A stretch of 64,000 nucleotides of DNA from Ampelomyces quisqualis (lineage: Eukaryota > Ascomycota > Dothideomycetes > Pleosporales > Phaeosphaeriaceae). Below are positions 11,906 through 23,399 of this stretch, piece after piece; within the stretch, counting starts at the first letter, position 1; each line of letters opens with the position of its first letter. The stretch is taken from NCBI GenBank assembly GCA_018398575.1, contig JAGTXZ010000006.1:558001-622000 (forward strand). The letters are read 5' to 3'. Made by a program: the position numbers and the translations under genes. The notes beneath the pieces were generated by a model. The model was given only the letters and a program-made list of their open reading frames with translations, did no database searches and was not told the DNA's origin.

Positions 11906-14900
11906 CAAACAAATATAGCCACCCATATTTGTTTGTTTAGTAAAGCTTAGCACCCAGCCTATATTTGTTTGTTTGTTTAGTGTTTTAGAGCTTGTATATT
12001 TGTTTAATTAACAAATATTTAGTAAAAGTCTTAGCGTTTGTATATACAAGTCTTAGCGCTCTATTTTTAGTGTTTTAATTAGCTAGCAGCTGCCAGACGC
12101 CTTAAGCGTTGCTCTAATTGTCTTCTACCTAGTTTTGTATGCTATACTTGCGTATAAGGTTGTTGTTAGTAATTACGTTGTTGCTACTGTTGTTACTGTA
12201 GCGCTTATGTGTGTAACTAGCTTAGGTCTATAAGCGTATAAGCTAGAGAGCAGTAAGTAACTTACTGCTAATAGCTTATTGTTTTAGCTTAAGTAGATTG
12301 CTAAGCTTACTAAAGAGCTGCTTACAATTGCAACTAGATGCTAGGATTATTAGTATATCTATTGCAAAACTGCTTAATTAGAGGTATTTTAAAGCTATTA
12401 AGATTTAATATTAGACAGCGTTACTATTGTTGTAATATATTATTATACTCTAGCTTAGCTTATTCTTACGCTAGCAATTATACTTATTACTACTATTGCG
12501 TACTGTACAATTACAGCGCGTAGTAAAGGCTTTAATTACGTTGTCTAACGCGCCTGTATAAAGTAGTTGTAGTAGAGGAGTTAGCAGCGCCTTCTTATAT
12601 AACTACTATAACTCTTAGAATCTAGCGTTTGCAGCGCGCAGCTACCTATCTTTATATTCTTATAAGTTCTTATAGTAGTATTTATAGTATAGGTAGAGGT
12701 AAGTAGCAGTGTAGTATATTAGTAAGTTGTTAAGCTAGTAGTAATACTTATTAGCTTTTGCCTAAGCGTTATAGAGATTAATATAGAGATAATTTACGCA
12801 TATATATTAGCTAATAAACGCGCAAAATAGGCATAATACTTGCCTTTAAGTGCCTTATTATGTGTGTTAAACACAACGTTAGTATATAGCTTAGCTAGCT
12901 TTTTAAGCTAATTAAGTAGATACTTAAATATAGGTAGAACTTTATAGATAGCTCTAAAGTTGCTGCTATATTGTTTACTACGTCCTTTTAGGCGTTTTAT
13001 AGTAGTTTTAAGTAGTTTAAGGCATTATTAATACTTAGTAATAACTGCCTAATCTACTGCCTAAAGCCTACCTAATCTTATCTATACTAGTGCGTTACTT
13101 TAAGTGCTACGCTGCTCCTTATAGGCAACGCAGCTTACGTGCTTCTTAATATAAAGATTAAAGCTACTCTTAAGATAGGTTGCCTGCTTAAGAGCGCTAT
13201 AGTATAAGTTCTAATACATAATAACAGGCTTAATTAGTTAAAGTATCTTAACGCATGCAGCAGTAGAGAGGTTGTTATTAGAGGCCTTTACGCACTTAGT
13301 AAATAAGGCGTACTACTGTAGTGTTTTAATGTATATAATTACAAAGAAAAGTGTACTAAAAGCACTATCTTTATACTATGCTACTATAAACGCCTCTTTG
13401 TTGTAAGTGTACTTAACAGCGTTATTATACGCATTCTTGTTGTTACTAAAGAGCAGCGCTTGTCTAATAAGATTAATAGTGTAAGAGCTGCAGTAGAAGT
13501 ATTAGTAAGTTAAGTTAAAGTTACTAAACTTATAAGCTACTACTACAATTGTAGTATTATTATTACTAGCGTTATTAAGTATAAAGTAGCCTAGCGTATG
13601 TAACGTAATCCTATACGCCTATAGAGTTATAATAATAGCTGCTGCAATTACCTTACTTATATAGGCACTATTAAGTTGTAGTAGAGTAATAGGTAAGTCC
13701 TAGATTGTACTTAACACTATAGTAAAGTAAGTAACAATTCTAAAGAAACCCTGCGTTCTACTCTTTGTTGTCTAGCTATTAAAGCTTATATATATCTTAC
13801 TAGTAGCGCTAGATAAAGCGTAGATAACCTATAGATATATAGCGTAGAATAGTTGCATTACGTATGTAGCAACACTACGTAAGAATTGCTATAACGCGCC
13901 TTTTACCTCTTTACTTACTATACAGAAAAGCTTATAGGTTAAAGCCTAAGTAATAACCTCTATAGGCAAGTTATTATTAAGTAGCTATAATACTAACGCG
14001 TAGCAAAAGCGTTAGACGTTAAAGTTGCTTATTGCGTTAGCTACAGCTTGTAACACTTTAAAGCTGCTTGTAATTACTTTACAAAGTAATAGCTACCTAC
14101 CTAAGCGTTTTAGCGTAGTTATTAGGCTTGTACAGTAAAGGTTATAGCCCTTTATAGGTTAGGCAAAGTAGGTAGTAGCAGAGAACGTAGCTTTTAAATA
14201 GTTAATAATAACAGGTAGTACCTTATGTATATAATAGTATTTACACACCTAAAATAGGCGTATAGGTTAGTCTATACGCACAACGCAGTATCTATGCGCA
14301 TATACCTAACTTTGTAGGCGCTAGAGCTGCTTTAATAGCTTAATATATTAACTTCTAAGCTAATCCTAATTAAGCCTATTAAAGTTATTACCTCTATTAT
14401 TAATGTAGCTATCCTTAGAGGTCTTAGTTACTGCTACAGAGGCAGTACTAGCGTAGCTGCCCTTAGTAGGCGTAGACAGCAATTCTTAAGGCTGTAACTT
14501 AAGCAACTGCCTTTTCTACGCTTAAGATAGTATTAAAAGTAGTAGTAAAGTTGCTAAAATTCTTAATTGCTTTAAGAAGGTTGTAAGAATGTTTAACGCG
14601 CGCGTACGCTTTCTTACTACTTATAAGGATATAGTAGTAAGCGTTGCAATACTTTACTTGTCTGTTAATAGAGGCGTTAGCGTCTGTAGATAAGAGGGCT
14701 AGCGTTATTAAGAGTAAGTTTAGATAGCTAGTTATGTAGAACTTTAAAATACTAAAATTAACGCAATTACAATGCTAAAACTTAGCCTAAAACTAGCTAT
14801 ATATTAAAACAACTAAATATTTAGCAAATATTTGGCAAATATTAGGATTTTTATATTTGTTTGTTTAGTAAAATTAGCTATCTATATTTGTTTGTTTAAT

Positions 14901-14940
14901 TAATTACAAATTAAACAAACAAACAAATATTTAATTTATG

Positions 14941-14957
14941 TTTGTTTGTTGCGGAGT
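14941..14957 (-). repeat. Right TIR of the hAT element
   Basis: TTTGTTTGTTGCGGAGT is the inverse complement of the left end. It is followed within three bases by the second TSD copy at 14961. Confidence 0.85.
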
Positions 14958-14960
14958 ATA

Positions 14961-15230
14961 GCAGTTGAACACTGCGCATCTGCTACGTGCACGTCACTTC
15001 TTCTCAAAAGTCCTACACTACCTCAGCAACTCTCCAAGCACATCTCCCAAACAAGTCTCGCGCTTATGTCAAAAGCTCACCGAGATTCTGCTCTTGTTTA
15101 GCCAAATGATGCGTCCGCTTGCTAAGCGTAGAGAAGCACGAGATTGGAGAACCTGAGGAGATTCCTGAATCTCAAGATAGATTAGGACGAGGAACAGACG
15201 AAGACTTATCTGTGATATTTGGATTAGAAT
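14961..15230 (+). pseudogene. Right part of the coding exon split by the hAT insertion
   Basis: The frame from the left piece continues as QLNTAHLLRARHFFSKVLHY to a stop at 15154-15156. A neighbouring frame from about 15128 reads KHEIGEPEEIPESQDRLGRG and ends VIFGLE-stop near 15230, which looks like the true C-terminus. So there is either a small frameshift or a missed intron near 15110-15130. The helical character and acidic tail suggest a regulatory protein, but I do not recognise the family. The gene is interrupted by 3 kb of transposon and is almost certainly inactive. Confidence 0.45.
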
Positions 15231-15291
15231 AAGTGTATATGCAAAGACAACTCGGATGTAAGGCTGTGGGACGCTTTTCTAACTCATTCCT

Positions 15292-18039
15292 TCATTTGTG
15301 AAGTCTCAGGTTGTATACTCCAGGCTTCAACGCAAGTCTTTGTCCTCGTCTCACCTCTGCTTGTCCCCCATTTCGTCTGACTTCTACCTCAGTCTCTTCT
15401 CTCGGCAGTATGAGAAACCCTGTGGTACTTGTCGGAACCGTAATTTTCATTGAAACGCAATCATTCTCATCTCTCGTATATTCGATCTCAATCAACCCAT
15501 AAGGGCAGTCCACACTACCGATAACGTGTTTGAACTCTGAGTTTAGCGGCGGCTTCACGGTCCAAGTCCGATAGGCCGCAGTCTCGGGCTTTAAACCTAA
15601 TACCGCCTCGTAGCACCACTCATAAATCGTGCCTAGCATGTCATGACATTTACTGCGACATGCATCCTGCCAGAACTCGTTGAGTGTAGTTTCGCCGCGG
15701 CGTATGAAGCGCATGTATGACGGGTGTTCTTCTTGGCGTGCCATTTCGAGAACGATATCAGGGCGATCAAGATCTGCGAGCGTATTCCAAAGGTATTTTA
15801 AACCAATCTCACCAGCTTCAATACGGTTCCTGGACTCTGCACAGCAGTCTAAAAAGGCGCGCTGAACATCAGCAACATGTTCATCAGGGACGAGACCAAA
15901 CTGGAGAGCGAAAGCTTGTGCTACCATATTCCGATCTTGCTCTCCAAGATTGTCGCGAGATGTGTAGAACGCATATGGATGCATCGACTTGTCCGTAACG
16001 AGGAGCTTCTCATTGTACACTCTGCCAATGCGATCAGCCCACTGCCCAAAACGGGTCGCAACTTCAAGTTTATCAAGTTCATTTGCCATTCGCTCGATGT
16101 TTCGTAAGCAACGGTAGTAGACGGCCGTCTCGATGTTCGCTTGGTTGTTACCGAACGCAATATCACGGCCCCAGTCGCCAAGACCGTGCTCGATCAGTCC
16201 ATCGTCGCGTTCTTTCGTCTTTATGTAATTCATGTAGCGTATACAGGGATCAAAGAGCTTTTCGAAAATATGGGTGGAGTCATAGTAAAATCGTAATATC
16301 TCCGGGAGTAGTGCGACAGCACCACCCCATGAGATTGTGTCATGTAGGGGACCGCACATGTAACGAACCTTAGGAGCCATAGTCGGACATAATCCATTGG
16401 GTTCCTGCGCATCCACAATGTCGTCTAAGATCTTCGAATAAAGCGATTCCATATCTCGGATATACTGGGTTGCAGGCGCAAGTAAATGTGTCACCTCCAA
16501 CCAGCCAAACTTCTCAATCTGCGGGCAGTCCGTGTGGTAGCTAAACAGGTTACTGGAAAATGACCAGTAGCACATATTTATGAGCGCATTTACATCCTCT
16601 TTGTCGGTCTCCAATGACCCAAGTCGTCTAGCAGCTGATGAGACGTGTCTGCTGGCAATCGAGTGCACCACGGGTAATCCCCCACCTGCTTCCAGAGTGA
16701 CGCCTTCGACTTGAATATATCGAGCACTTGTGAAACAAAAGTCCGGCTCCCAAGTCTCAATTCCAGTCCCAGCTAAGGTGAACTTGCAGAACACGCCAGT
16801 CTCGAACTGCTTGAACAGGGGGTCTGGCATCAAAACTCGGCCGCTTTCGTCTACTGTTTCTGAGAAGCGTACAATCACGGTCGAACCTGCAGACCCTGAC
16901 ACCTGGAGCTTGATCATGGTCGTCATATTTTGGCCGAAGTCATAGCTGACAACACCTGGCCCTAGTGTAGTTGTCGACTCGGGCACAAGAGTTTCATGCA
17001 GCACGATGGGTGGCTGACTCTGGTACTTCAGCTTTCCTCGTGGGCCAGTTACAGGCTTCGCCTTCACCCACTGATCATCTTCTGAATAGTCTGAAGTGTC
17101 CCAGCCTGCGGGATACTTGCGGAAATCCTTCGTCTCCGAGGAGTATATGTTTGCTAACGTGGTTGCGCTCTTACGGACCTTCCAATCTGGTCCAGTGGTG
17201 ATGGTCTGGCGAGTACCGTCTTCGTAGAACAAGTGTAGTTCCGCAAAGAAACACAGCTCATTGCCATACCTCACGTATGTATTATCCTCGTAGCTTGGCC
17301 AAAAAAACCGGTCTTCTCCAGGGTCCCCAGCATAAAACCCGTTGCCCAAATGCGCACCTAGTACGTTCGCGCCTTTCTTCAAGATGTGAGACAAATCATA
17401 TGCCGTGAATTGCACTGTCCGGTGATAATTTGTCCAGCCTGGATCCAATACATGCCCGTTTGAGGCGGACGCATCGCCGTTGCAGACGAAATTGAAATGA
17501 CCGAGCCCCGAAGCGAACACGATGGCTCGTGCCGGTGTGCGCTCTAAATCCAGAGTTTTGCGCATGTATATGGGTTTATCGCCATTGTTTCCAATCCAAA
17601 CCCCTTTCCATCGGTTCGGCTCGTCCTCAAACCACGTGCGGAAGATCAAGCTCGTATGTGGCATGTATGTTTGGTTCATGCTGTATGGCGGCAAAAGCCC
17701 ACTCGAACGTGGATACGCTGTGAAGAACTCATTGGCAGCACTCTGCGATTCTTCTCCGGTCTGATCCCACACGGTAACCCGCCAGTAGTGGAAGGTTGCC
17801 GACAGAAGCCCGCCTCTGGGGGCGCAGATAATGTTACGTTGCTGGATGCCATCAACCTTTCCAGAGTCCCAAATTAATGATTGAAATGAAACTGAGGCTG
17901 AAAGCTCGATCCGATATGTGGTCTGTGTGGTATCTTCGTGATCGGAATGCAAGGTCCAATGTAATCGTATCCTGTCCGTGTCGATGCCCAGAACTTCGTG
18001 AAATCCATGAATGCCGCAACGAGTGATGGCGAAAGGCAT
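15292..18039 (-). CDS. Alpha-L-rhamnosidase, GH78, single exon, 915 residues
   Basis: An uninterrupted 2748-bp frame. The N-terminal beta-sandwich region (about 1-330) contains WRVTVWDQTGE and the lectin-like stretch VFASGLGHFNFVCNG. A second sandwich with YDFGQNMTTMIKL follows, then the (alpha/alpha)6 catalytic barrel from about residue 470: HTDCPQIEKFGWLEVTHLL, EPNGLCPTMAP and GLGDWGRDIAFGNNQANIET. These acidic-residue motifs fit the GH78 active-site cleft. A C-terminal beta domain ends the protein. GH78 enzymes release terminal L-rhamnose from glycosides. There is no signal peptide at the N-terminus (MPFAITRCGIHGF), so the enzyme is probably cytosolic and would need imported substrate; the divergent sugar transporter at 50385 fits that. 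No damage is visible. Confidence 0.9.
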   Translation of the reverse strand: MPFAITRCGIHGFHEVLGIDTDRIRLHWTLHSDHEDTTQTTYRIELSASVSFQSLIWDSGKVDGIQQRNIICAPRGGLLSATFHYWRVTVWDQTGEESQSAANEFFTAYPRSSGLLPPYSMNQTYMPHTSLIFRTWFEDEPNRWKGVWIGNNGDKPIYMRKTLDLERTPARAIVFASGLGHFNFVCNGDASASNGHVLDPGWTNYHRTVQFTAYDLSHILKKGANVLGAHLGNGFYAGDPGEDRFFWPSYEDNTYVRYGNELCFFAELHLFYEDGTRQTITTGPDWKVRKSATTLANIYSSETKDFRKYPAGWDTSDYSEDDQWVKAKPVTGPRGKLKYQSQPPIVLHETLVPESTTTLGPGVVSYDFGQNMTTMIKLQVSGSAGSTVIVRFSETVDESGRVLMPDPLFKQFETGVFCKFTLAGTGIETWEPDFCFTSARYIQVEGVTLEAGGGLPVVHSIASRHVSSAARRLGSLETDKEDVNALINMCYWSFSSNLFSYHTDCPQIEKFGWLEVTHLLAPATQYIRDMESLYSKILDDIVDAQEPNGLCPTMAPKVRYMCGPLHDTISWGGAVALLPEILRFYYDSTHIFEKLFDPCIRYMNYIKTKERDDGLIEHGLGDWGRDIAFGNNQANIETAVYYRCLRNIERMANELDKLEVATRFGQWADRIGRVYNEKLLVTDKSMHPYAFYTSRDNLGEQDRNMVAQAFALQFGLVPDEHVADVQRAFLDCCAESRNRIEAGEIGLKYLWNTLADLDRPDIVLEMARQEEHPSYMRFIRRGETTLNEFWQDACRSKCHDMLGTIYEWCYEAVLGLKPETAAYRTWTVKPPLNSEFKHVIGSVDCPYGLIEIEYTRDENDCVSMKITVPTSTTGFLILPREETEVEVRRNGGQAEVRRGQRLALKPGVYNLRLHK

Positions 18040-18281
18040 GCTGTTTGTTTTGCCTCTGTTATAAATGAAGGTAATTCAACATAAGACTGATGTCGCATTG
18101 TGTAAAACTCTCGAGGCTTTAGATGACTGCATGAGGACCAATATGGGACCAACGATCCAACATCTGATGCGTTCCCATTGGGGCATGTTCGGATACAGCT
18201 ATAGCGAGACTGCCGCTTGGCATGGCGCTGGCAAACCTATCGGTAGTCGTTCCGTGTATCAGTCGCGGGGTGTGTTCAAGG
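18040..18281. promoter_or_regulatory. Rhamnosidase-proximal half of a split divergent promoter
   Basis: This is 242 bp between the rhamnosidase start and the left target-site copy of the big element. Its other half lies at 49963-50384. Base composition is gene-like and (C/T)CA is not depleted. Confidence 0.5.
18274..18281 (+). repeat. Left target-site duplication GTTCAAGG
   Basis: The same 8 bp recur at 49955-49962, immediately outside the right terminus. Confidence 0.8.
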
Positions 18282-18285
18282 CAGG

Positions 18286-18316
18286 ATACACCTCAACCCG
18301 CCACGCTAAAAACTCG
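18286..18316 (+). repeat. Left 31-bp TIR of the large element
   Basis: Inverse complement of 49919-49949 with one mismatch. Confidence 0.9.
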
Positions 18317-18394
18317 GACTTTGCTCCGTGCCAAGCGTTTTAGCGCTGTTAGCTAGGCGAGCTAAGAATCTACCCCCTGAGCTTTTGTGGTGGT

Positions 18395-18785
18395 AGGATA
18401 AGGTATTATTGCATTCTTACTACAATAGAATTAAGGTTAGTAGGGTTAAGAATGCAACACTTATTATTGTAGTTCTAAAATAAAACATTATTACATTAGT
18501 AGCACAATAAGATTGTAATCTGCAAAGTTAAGAATATATTAACAAGTAGTTAGGAAATGTAGAATAAGGTTTTATTACATTATAAGCATAATAGGATTGC
18601 AGTGCAACACAGCAAATATATACCTACGTCCTAACACTAAAGAGTAAGATTGTAGGATTAATGCTATAAAAAGGCTATCTCTTAAGGCAAATACTTACTT
18701 ATTAAATCTCTTAAACTATTAACAATAGCTACAAACTTCTATACATATAGTAGTAAGTAACTTCTGTTACTATTTACTTTGTTAT
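18395..18785 (+). pseudogene. 5' part of intron-rich gene A (unknown family)
   Basis: Degraded exons read on the plus strand, e.g. NTANIYLRPNTKE and NAIKRLSLKANTYLLNLLNY at about 18608-18740. Only TAG/TAA codons, explained by RIP of Gln/Trp codons, interrupt them. At least one short intron precedes (about 18573-18606). An intron starts at the GTAAGT at 18753 and is cut at 18785 by the outer LTR retrotransposon; it resumes at 38346 and ends TAATAG at 38359. Reassembled it is 47 bp, the same size as the other introns here. The family is not recognised. Confidence 0.55.
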
Positions 18786-18971
18786 TGTAGTAGAGCATTA
18801 TTTACCTCTAAGGCCTATTGGATTTAATGTAGATTTAAATATATTATTATTAGGTGTGTGTGTTATAGGTTGTCCTGTTCTCTAATAGCCCTTTAGCTAC
18901 TATATCTTATCTATGCCCTTAGCTGTGCCCTAAGCGTCCTTTAGACTTACTTCCTATATTACTTTACTATA
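18786..18971 (-). repeat. Outer element, 3' LTR
   Basis: 186 bp. It differs from 38156-38341 at about 14 positions, all transitions by eye. Confidence 0.85.
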
Positions 18972-18990
18972 TTCTTCCCCTAATCTATAG
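18972..18990 (-). other. Polypurine tract of the outer element
   Basis: Minus-strand TAGGGGAAGAA abuts the LTR, as needed to prime plus-strand DNA synthesis. It fixes the element's orientation. Confidence 0.6.
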
Positions 18991-19899
18991 AAAAAGGCCT
19001 CTTCTCTTTTATACTAAACACAAAACTAAAGTGCTTAAATAAAAGAACTAACTCTTAAGAAAAAACAACTCTAAACTTTTTGTAATGCTAAAGTAGTTAC
19101 TAACAGGCCTTTAGTAAAGGAGCAGTGCCTATTTACAATCTTTTCCTATCCTTTTACGTTACTATCTAACTCTCTTACCTAAACGCTAAAGCGCTATTAG
19201 CCTACGTTATTCTAACTTTACTTAGTGTTGTAGAAGCGTTGCTTAAGTAGACTTGCGTTGCAACTACAAACGCTTTAGACTACTCCTATTATAATAAGTC
19301 TTGTGTTAACTAAATTTACCTTGCCTTTTAGCTCTACTCTCTTTTTAGCTACTTTACTCTACGCCTCTCTCTCTCTTAACCTGCCTAACGCATAACCTTA
19401 CTGCTGCTATACTACAATTAGCTGCTTAACTTCTCTACCTTATTACTAAGCGTTCTAACTAGCTCTAGCTTAGTTTGCATTGTCTGCTTGTTACTCTTCT
19501 ACCTTACTACCTCTATTTGCTTTTAAAGTAACTCCTTTGCACGTAGCTACACTACTTTACTCTAGTGTACGCTCTACTCCTTTACCTACTTAGTTGCCTC
19601 TTTCTGTAATTTAGCGCATTCTTACTTTTAAGTCTCTAAGTTTCTAGCTTAGCTGTTGCTAATAGTTACTTAGTTAACGCCTTGCCTTTAGTTAATTAGA
19701 ATTTTCCTAATATACGTGCCTAACACTTCCTTAGCCTCTTAGTTGCACGCTGCCTTTATCTTTAAGCTATAATAAAGAATAAGCTTGTTTCTAGGCCTAA
19801 TAGGGATACTTGCTTTCTAGTTTACAAATACCTAGTTAACTGTTCTAGCTATAGTAATATAATTAACTAGAGTAAGTACTAGTTTATTAATAAGTTAAG

Positions 19900-22800
19900 C
19901 TAAACGTGTGCTAATATTTACGCTAGTCAAATTAAATAAGAATAAGAAGCTAAGCTGCCCTTTTATTACTAAGCTCTAGTTAGTCTTTGTTACCTTTAAG
20001 TCTGCAGAGAAAACTTTTAGGCCTTATCTACTACTGCTTGCTATTGGCTCTTATTTAGGAGCTAAGTAGGTAGGCTTAGTTATTAAGACTAATAGGCCTC
20101 TGCATATTAACAAGTTACTTTCTACTCTAAGCAATTACTTTAGCTTTAAGGATAACTCTAGAGCTAAGAAGTATAAGATCTACAACGCTTGCATTAAGAG
20201 CTTAATCCTAAGCTATACTAACTGCGCTATTAACATAGCTTCTATTAAAAGTAAGTTTAAGCACTTATGTAATTGCTGCGTAAAAGCTAGTTAGACGTTT
20301 AAGTCTACTAGCTTGTGTATGCAGTTTAGGTTCTAGAGTAAGCTACTAAACAATAGTACTTGTAGCAACTGCTTATTCTCTTCTGCTAAAAGGCAGTGTT
20401 TAATAAATTATAAGTAGCTAACGCCTTTTTAGTTATTCTTTTCTATTGTTTTCTTAGAGTTATTTGCTAATTATTTATAGGCGCTCTAGTTATTCTGCGC
20501 AGCGTTAAGGGCACTAGGGCTGTTAAGCTCTTCTATATTACTCCTAGCCCTCTTATTCTTAATAACTTGCCTTCTAAGAACTTGCGTAATTGCAGTTTGC
20601 TAACCCTAGCAAAGAAGCTTAGTAGCTTTAGAGCTCTAAGTAAGTCTAGTCTACTAGATTTTGCAAAGTTGTTAGCTAGGAAGGCTTGTTAAAGCCTAGA
20701 CTTTAATGCTAGCAAGGTCTCTAAAAACTCTTCTAAAGCTAGCTACAACTCTAAAGGGCTCTTAGGCACTCTATCTCCTAGCAAGCGTCGCATTTCTAGT
20801 CTATCTATAAAGGGCTGTAAAGTTAAGAAGTTGCCTTACAAGAAGGCTTAGTTAGATCCTAAGTTAGCTGTAGTTAATAAGGATGTTAAGAAGGATGCTA
20901 ATAATGCTGTTGTTAACAAGGCTTTAGCTTAGCTTAATGTTAGTAGGCCTTTAGCTAGTACAAAGCGTAGCGTTAATAATGCTAGCCTAAAAGCTAGTAA
21001 TAGTAATCTATTAGTTAGAGATGTTAATATAGATGCCTTAAGTAATAGCTTAGGTAGTCTAAATAACTCCTCTAACAATTAGAGTTCTCTATTATAGATC
21101 TTGTTTTTGTAGTAGCTTTTCTGTAAAATTAACTCTTTTCTTTTAACGCATCTTTAGAGTTTATAGCTGTACTAAAGAGCACTGCTTTCTCCCCCTCCTA
21201 TAAAAAAAGAGGCCCTATCTCTTTTCTAATTTTCTAATTAATTAACGCTCTATTACTGCTGTTTATTGTTCTTCTCTTACCTAACTAGCGCGTTGTTAGG
21301 CACGTTGTTTTAACTGCGCGTTACCTAGGCTTTTATTAAAACTCTACCTTACCTTTGCTTCTAGACTCTTACACTATCTTTCTAAGCCTGTTAATTACTT
21401 TACTTAGTATAGATTTCTACACTACTACTTAACATTGCCTGCTTATTTATTTCCTGCTGCGCCTAACACTGCCTCTGCCTACTCCTTAATCTCCTTATAG
21501 GCAATAGCCTAGTCCTAAGAGCAGCCTGTAGCACTCTCCTACTCTCTTTCTGTCTAGTAAGGCTGCTAAGGCTTTAGCTATAGTATATAGGCTGTTGCCT
21601 AAGCTACTGCTGTTTAGAAAGCTGTCTGCTAAGCCTAAGGTTACTAAGAGAATTTTGCCTACTGTCTAAACTTTCCTAACAACTTCTCTACTGCCCCTGC
21701 CTAACGCTGCTGCCCTAGCTATAATTAATAAGCTTCTTTAGCAGCTTAAACACGCGTTGCTCTAAAATCCTTGCCTACACAGTTCTGTTCTGCGTCTATT
21801 ATACTTACCTATTACTGTTACTTTAGAGTCTAGTAATAAGTTCTACAATATAGTATAGTTAATCTCTAGAGATTTGCCTAGTTTCTCTAATAATAGCCTA
21901 GGCTTTCTTAACAGCAATCTAGGCTTTTCTAACAACAACTTAGGCTTTCCTAAGTTGTCTATTAAAGTTCTAATAACTCCCTAGGCTTACAGTAAGCTAG
22001 CTAAGACTTAGAGTATAGGTAATAGCAAGCTTTAAGCCTAGATTGCGCAGCATTGCACGCTAACTCTAACAGCCTCTCTGCCTGCCCCTTAGTCTGTTGC
22101 TTAGACATCTCTTGCAAAGCTAATCTTCTCTAGTTATTATAGTAATAAGACTTCTAAGCTGTACATCTATAAGAAGGTTACTTCCTCTTATAATACTATC
22201 TATAACTAGCGTAAGTAGTATTTAAATAACTTGTTAGCTAATTTAGGCTAATTTATTTATAGTTAAGGCAATATTATCTAGCTAAATAACTATTAAGGTT
22301 ATCGCTTAGCTCCAGCACATGCTTTTTAAGGTTAAAACCAACAGAGAAAGCTTCTCCCTGCTGCTTGTTAACTGCGCCCTGTCTTCTAAGCTTATAGAAG
22401 AAGGTAGATGTATACTAGCTATCTAGTTTAACTCCTTTAATATAAAGACTAATAGAATCTTAGTTGAGAATTACTTTTACTTAGGCATAGGCTGCAACTT
22501 TCTTAAGGACAATTTAGCTGCACTTATTCTATATTACAGTTAGTCTACTTGTATATACCTAGACTCTAGCTAGTATAATATTTAGCCTTGCAGCTGTTGC
22601 GCAAAGAGTAATTGCAAATACGCTTTTAGTAAGTATTACAGTATTATCTATAATAGTAAGCAGCTGCTCTATAGTACTTGCACTAACTGCTTCTATAATA
22701 TAGGCTTTTAGGCTTGTTCTTACATAGGTAAGTTGCCGCGTTCTGTTTAGAAACTCTTTTCTCTAGAACCTTATTTAGAATTGCGCTAACATTATAGTAA

Positions 22801-23275
22801 CTTAGGTAATTTAAAGCAATCTGTAGATTAAAATAGCCTAGACGCTTGCAACATCCTGCTAACGCTGCCTATTTCTACTATATAGAGTGTTAGAGAATAT
22901 GTGTCTTACTCTTAGTTTCTTGTTTTAACCTGCTAAGCTACTGTAAGGTTTAATTAGAGTTTGTTTGTTTAGAGTAGGCTACTGCACAATACAGCTAATA
23001 ACAAGAGCTATTATAGTAGAGGGTCTTGCGTAACTAAAGAGTTACTAAAGCTCTCTAATAATAGCAACTCTAATTTTAATCCTAGTTAGGCTATTAAACT
23101 AGATTCTAAATCTAGGTCTAAAGATAAGGCTAGCAAGTCTATAGATACTGTTGCTAAGAATAATGTTAATAATAGGGATAAGATAAAGGTTAACGTTAAT
23201 GTACCTATTAATACTAGCAATAATGCTACTACTTCTTCTAAAGCTTTAGTATATTTAGAAGTTTAGGCTTACATG
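19900..23275 (+). pseudogene. Antisense additional ORF(s) of the outer retrotransposon, Cys-rich
   Basis: Coding-like sequence is on the strand opposite to pol. Examples are KTFRPYLLLLAIGSYLGAK (about 20015), a hydrophilic Lys/Asn/Ser region (about 20870-21080), and a Cys cluster at about 22595-22720 with spacing CSCCAKSNCKY ... CTNCFYNIGF followed by ACSYI. The cluster recalls the fungal DUF3716-type Cys-rich module. A further hydrophilic stretch (KSRSKDKASKSIDTVAKNN) lies at about 23110-23270. Interruptions are TAG/TAA and a few frame changes; one or two proteins could be present. The position, between integrase and the 3' LTR in reverse orientation, is mirrored by the inner element. The DUF3716 resemblance is from memory and should be tested. 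Confidence 0.5.
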
Positions 23276-23399
23276 CCTTGTAGCGTAGCGCTAATATAGC
23301 TTCTAAATAGCAAATGTATAGGCTTATTTTAACAGTGTTACTTTAGATAGCTAGTAGAATTATTGTAAACTGCGTCTGTTATATACCTTTCTTTGCCAT

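Larger units (their letters stand above)
11885..14960 (-). mobile_element. hAT-type DNA transposon, RIP-mutated, with exact 8-bp TSD
   Basis: The termini carry inverted repeats ACTCCGCAACAAACAAA (left from 11888; right as the complement ending at 14957). The element is flanked by GCAGTTGA at 11877-11884 and 14961-14968, an 8-bp duplication as made by hAT transposases; the left end begins CAG. Just inside both ends lie repeated TATTTGTTTGTTTAG-type boxes (about 11929, 11961 and 11995; 14858, 14883 and inverted near 14914), typical of hAT subterminal binding sites. On the minus strand the interior reads as decayed transposase-like protein, e.g. LPIFKYLLN and FNTHNKALKGKYYAYFARLLANIY at about 12740-12960. 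The body is full of TAG/TAA and obeys the (C/T)CA depletion rule. The coding strand is less certain than the boundaries. Confidence 0.8.
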
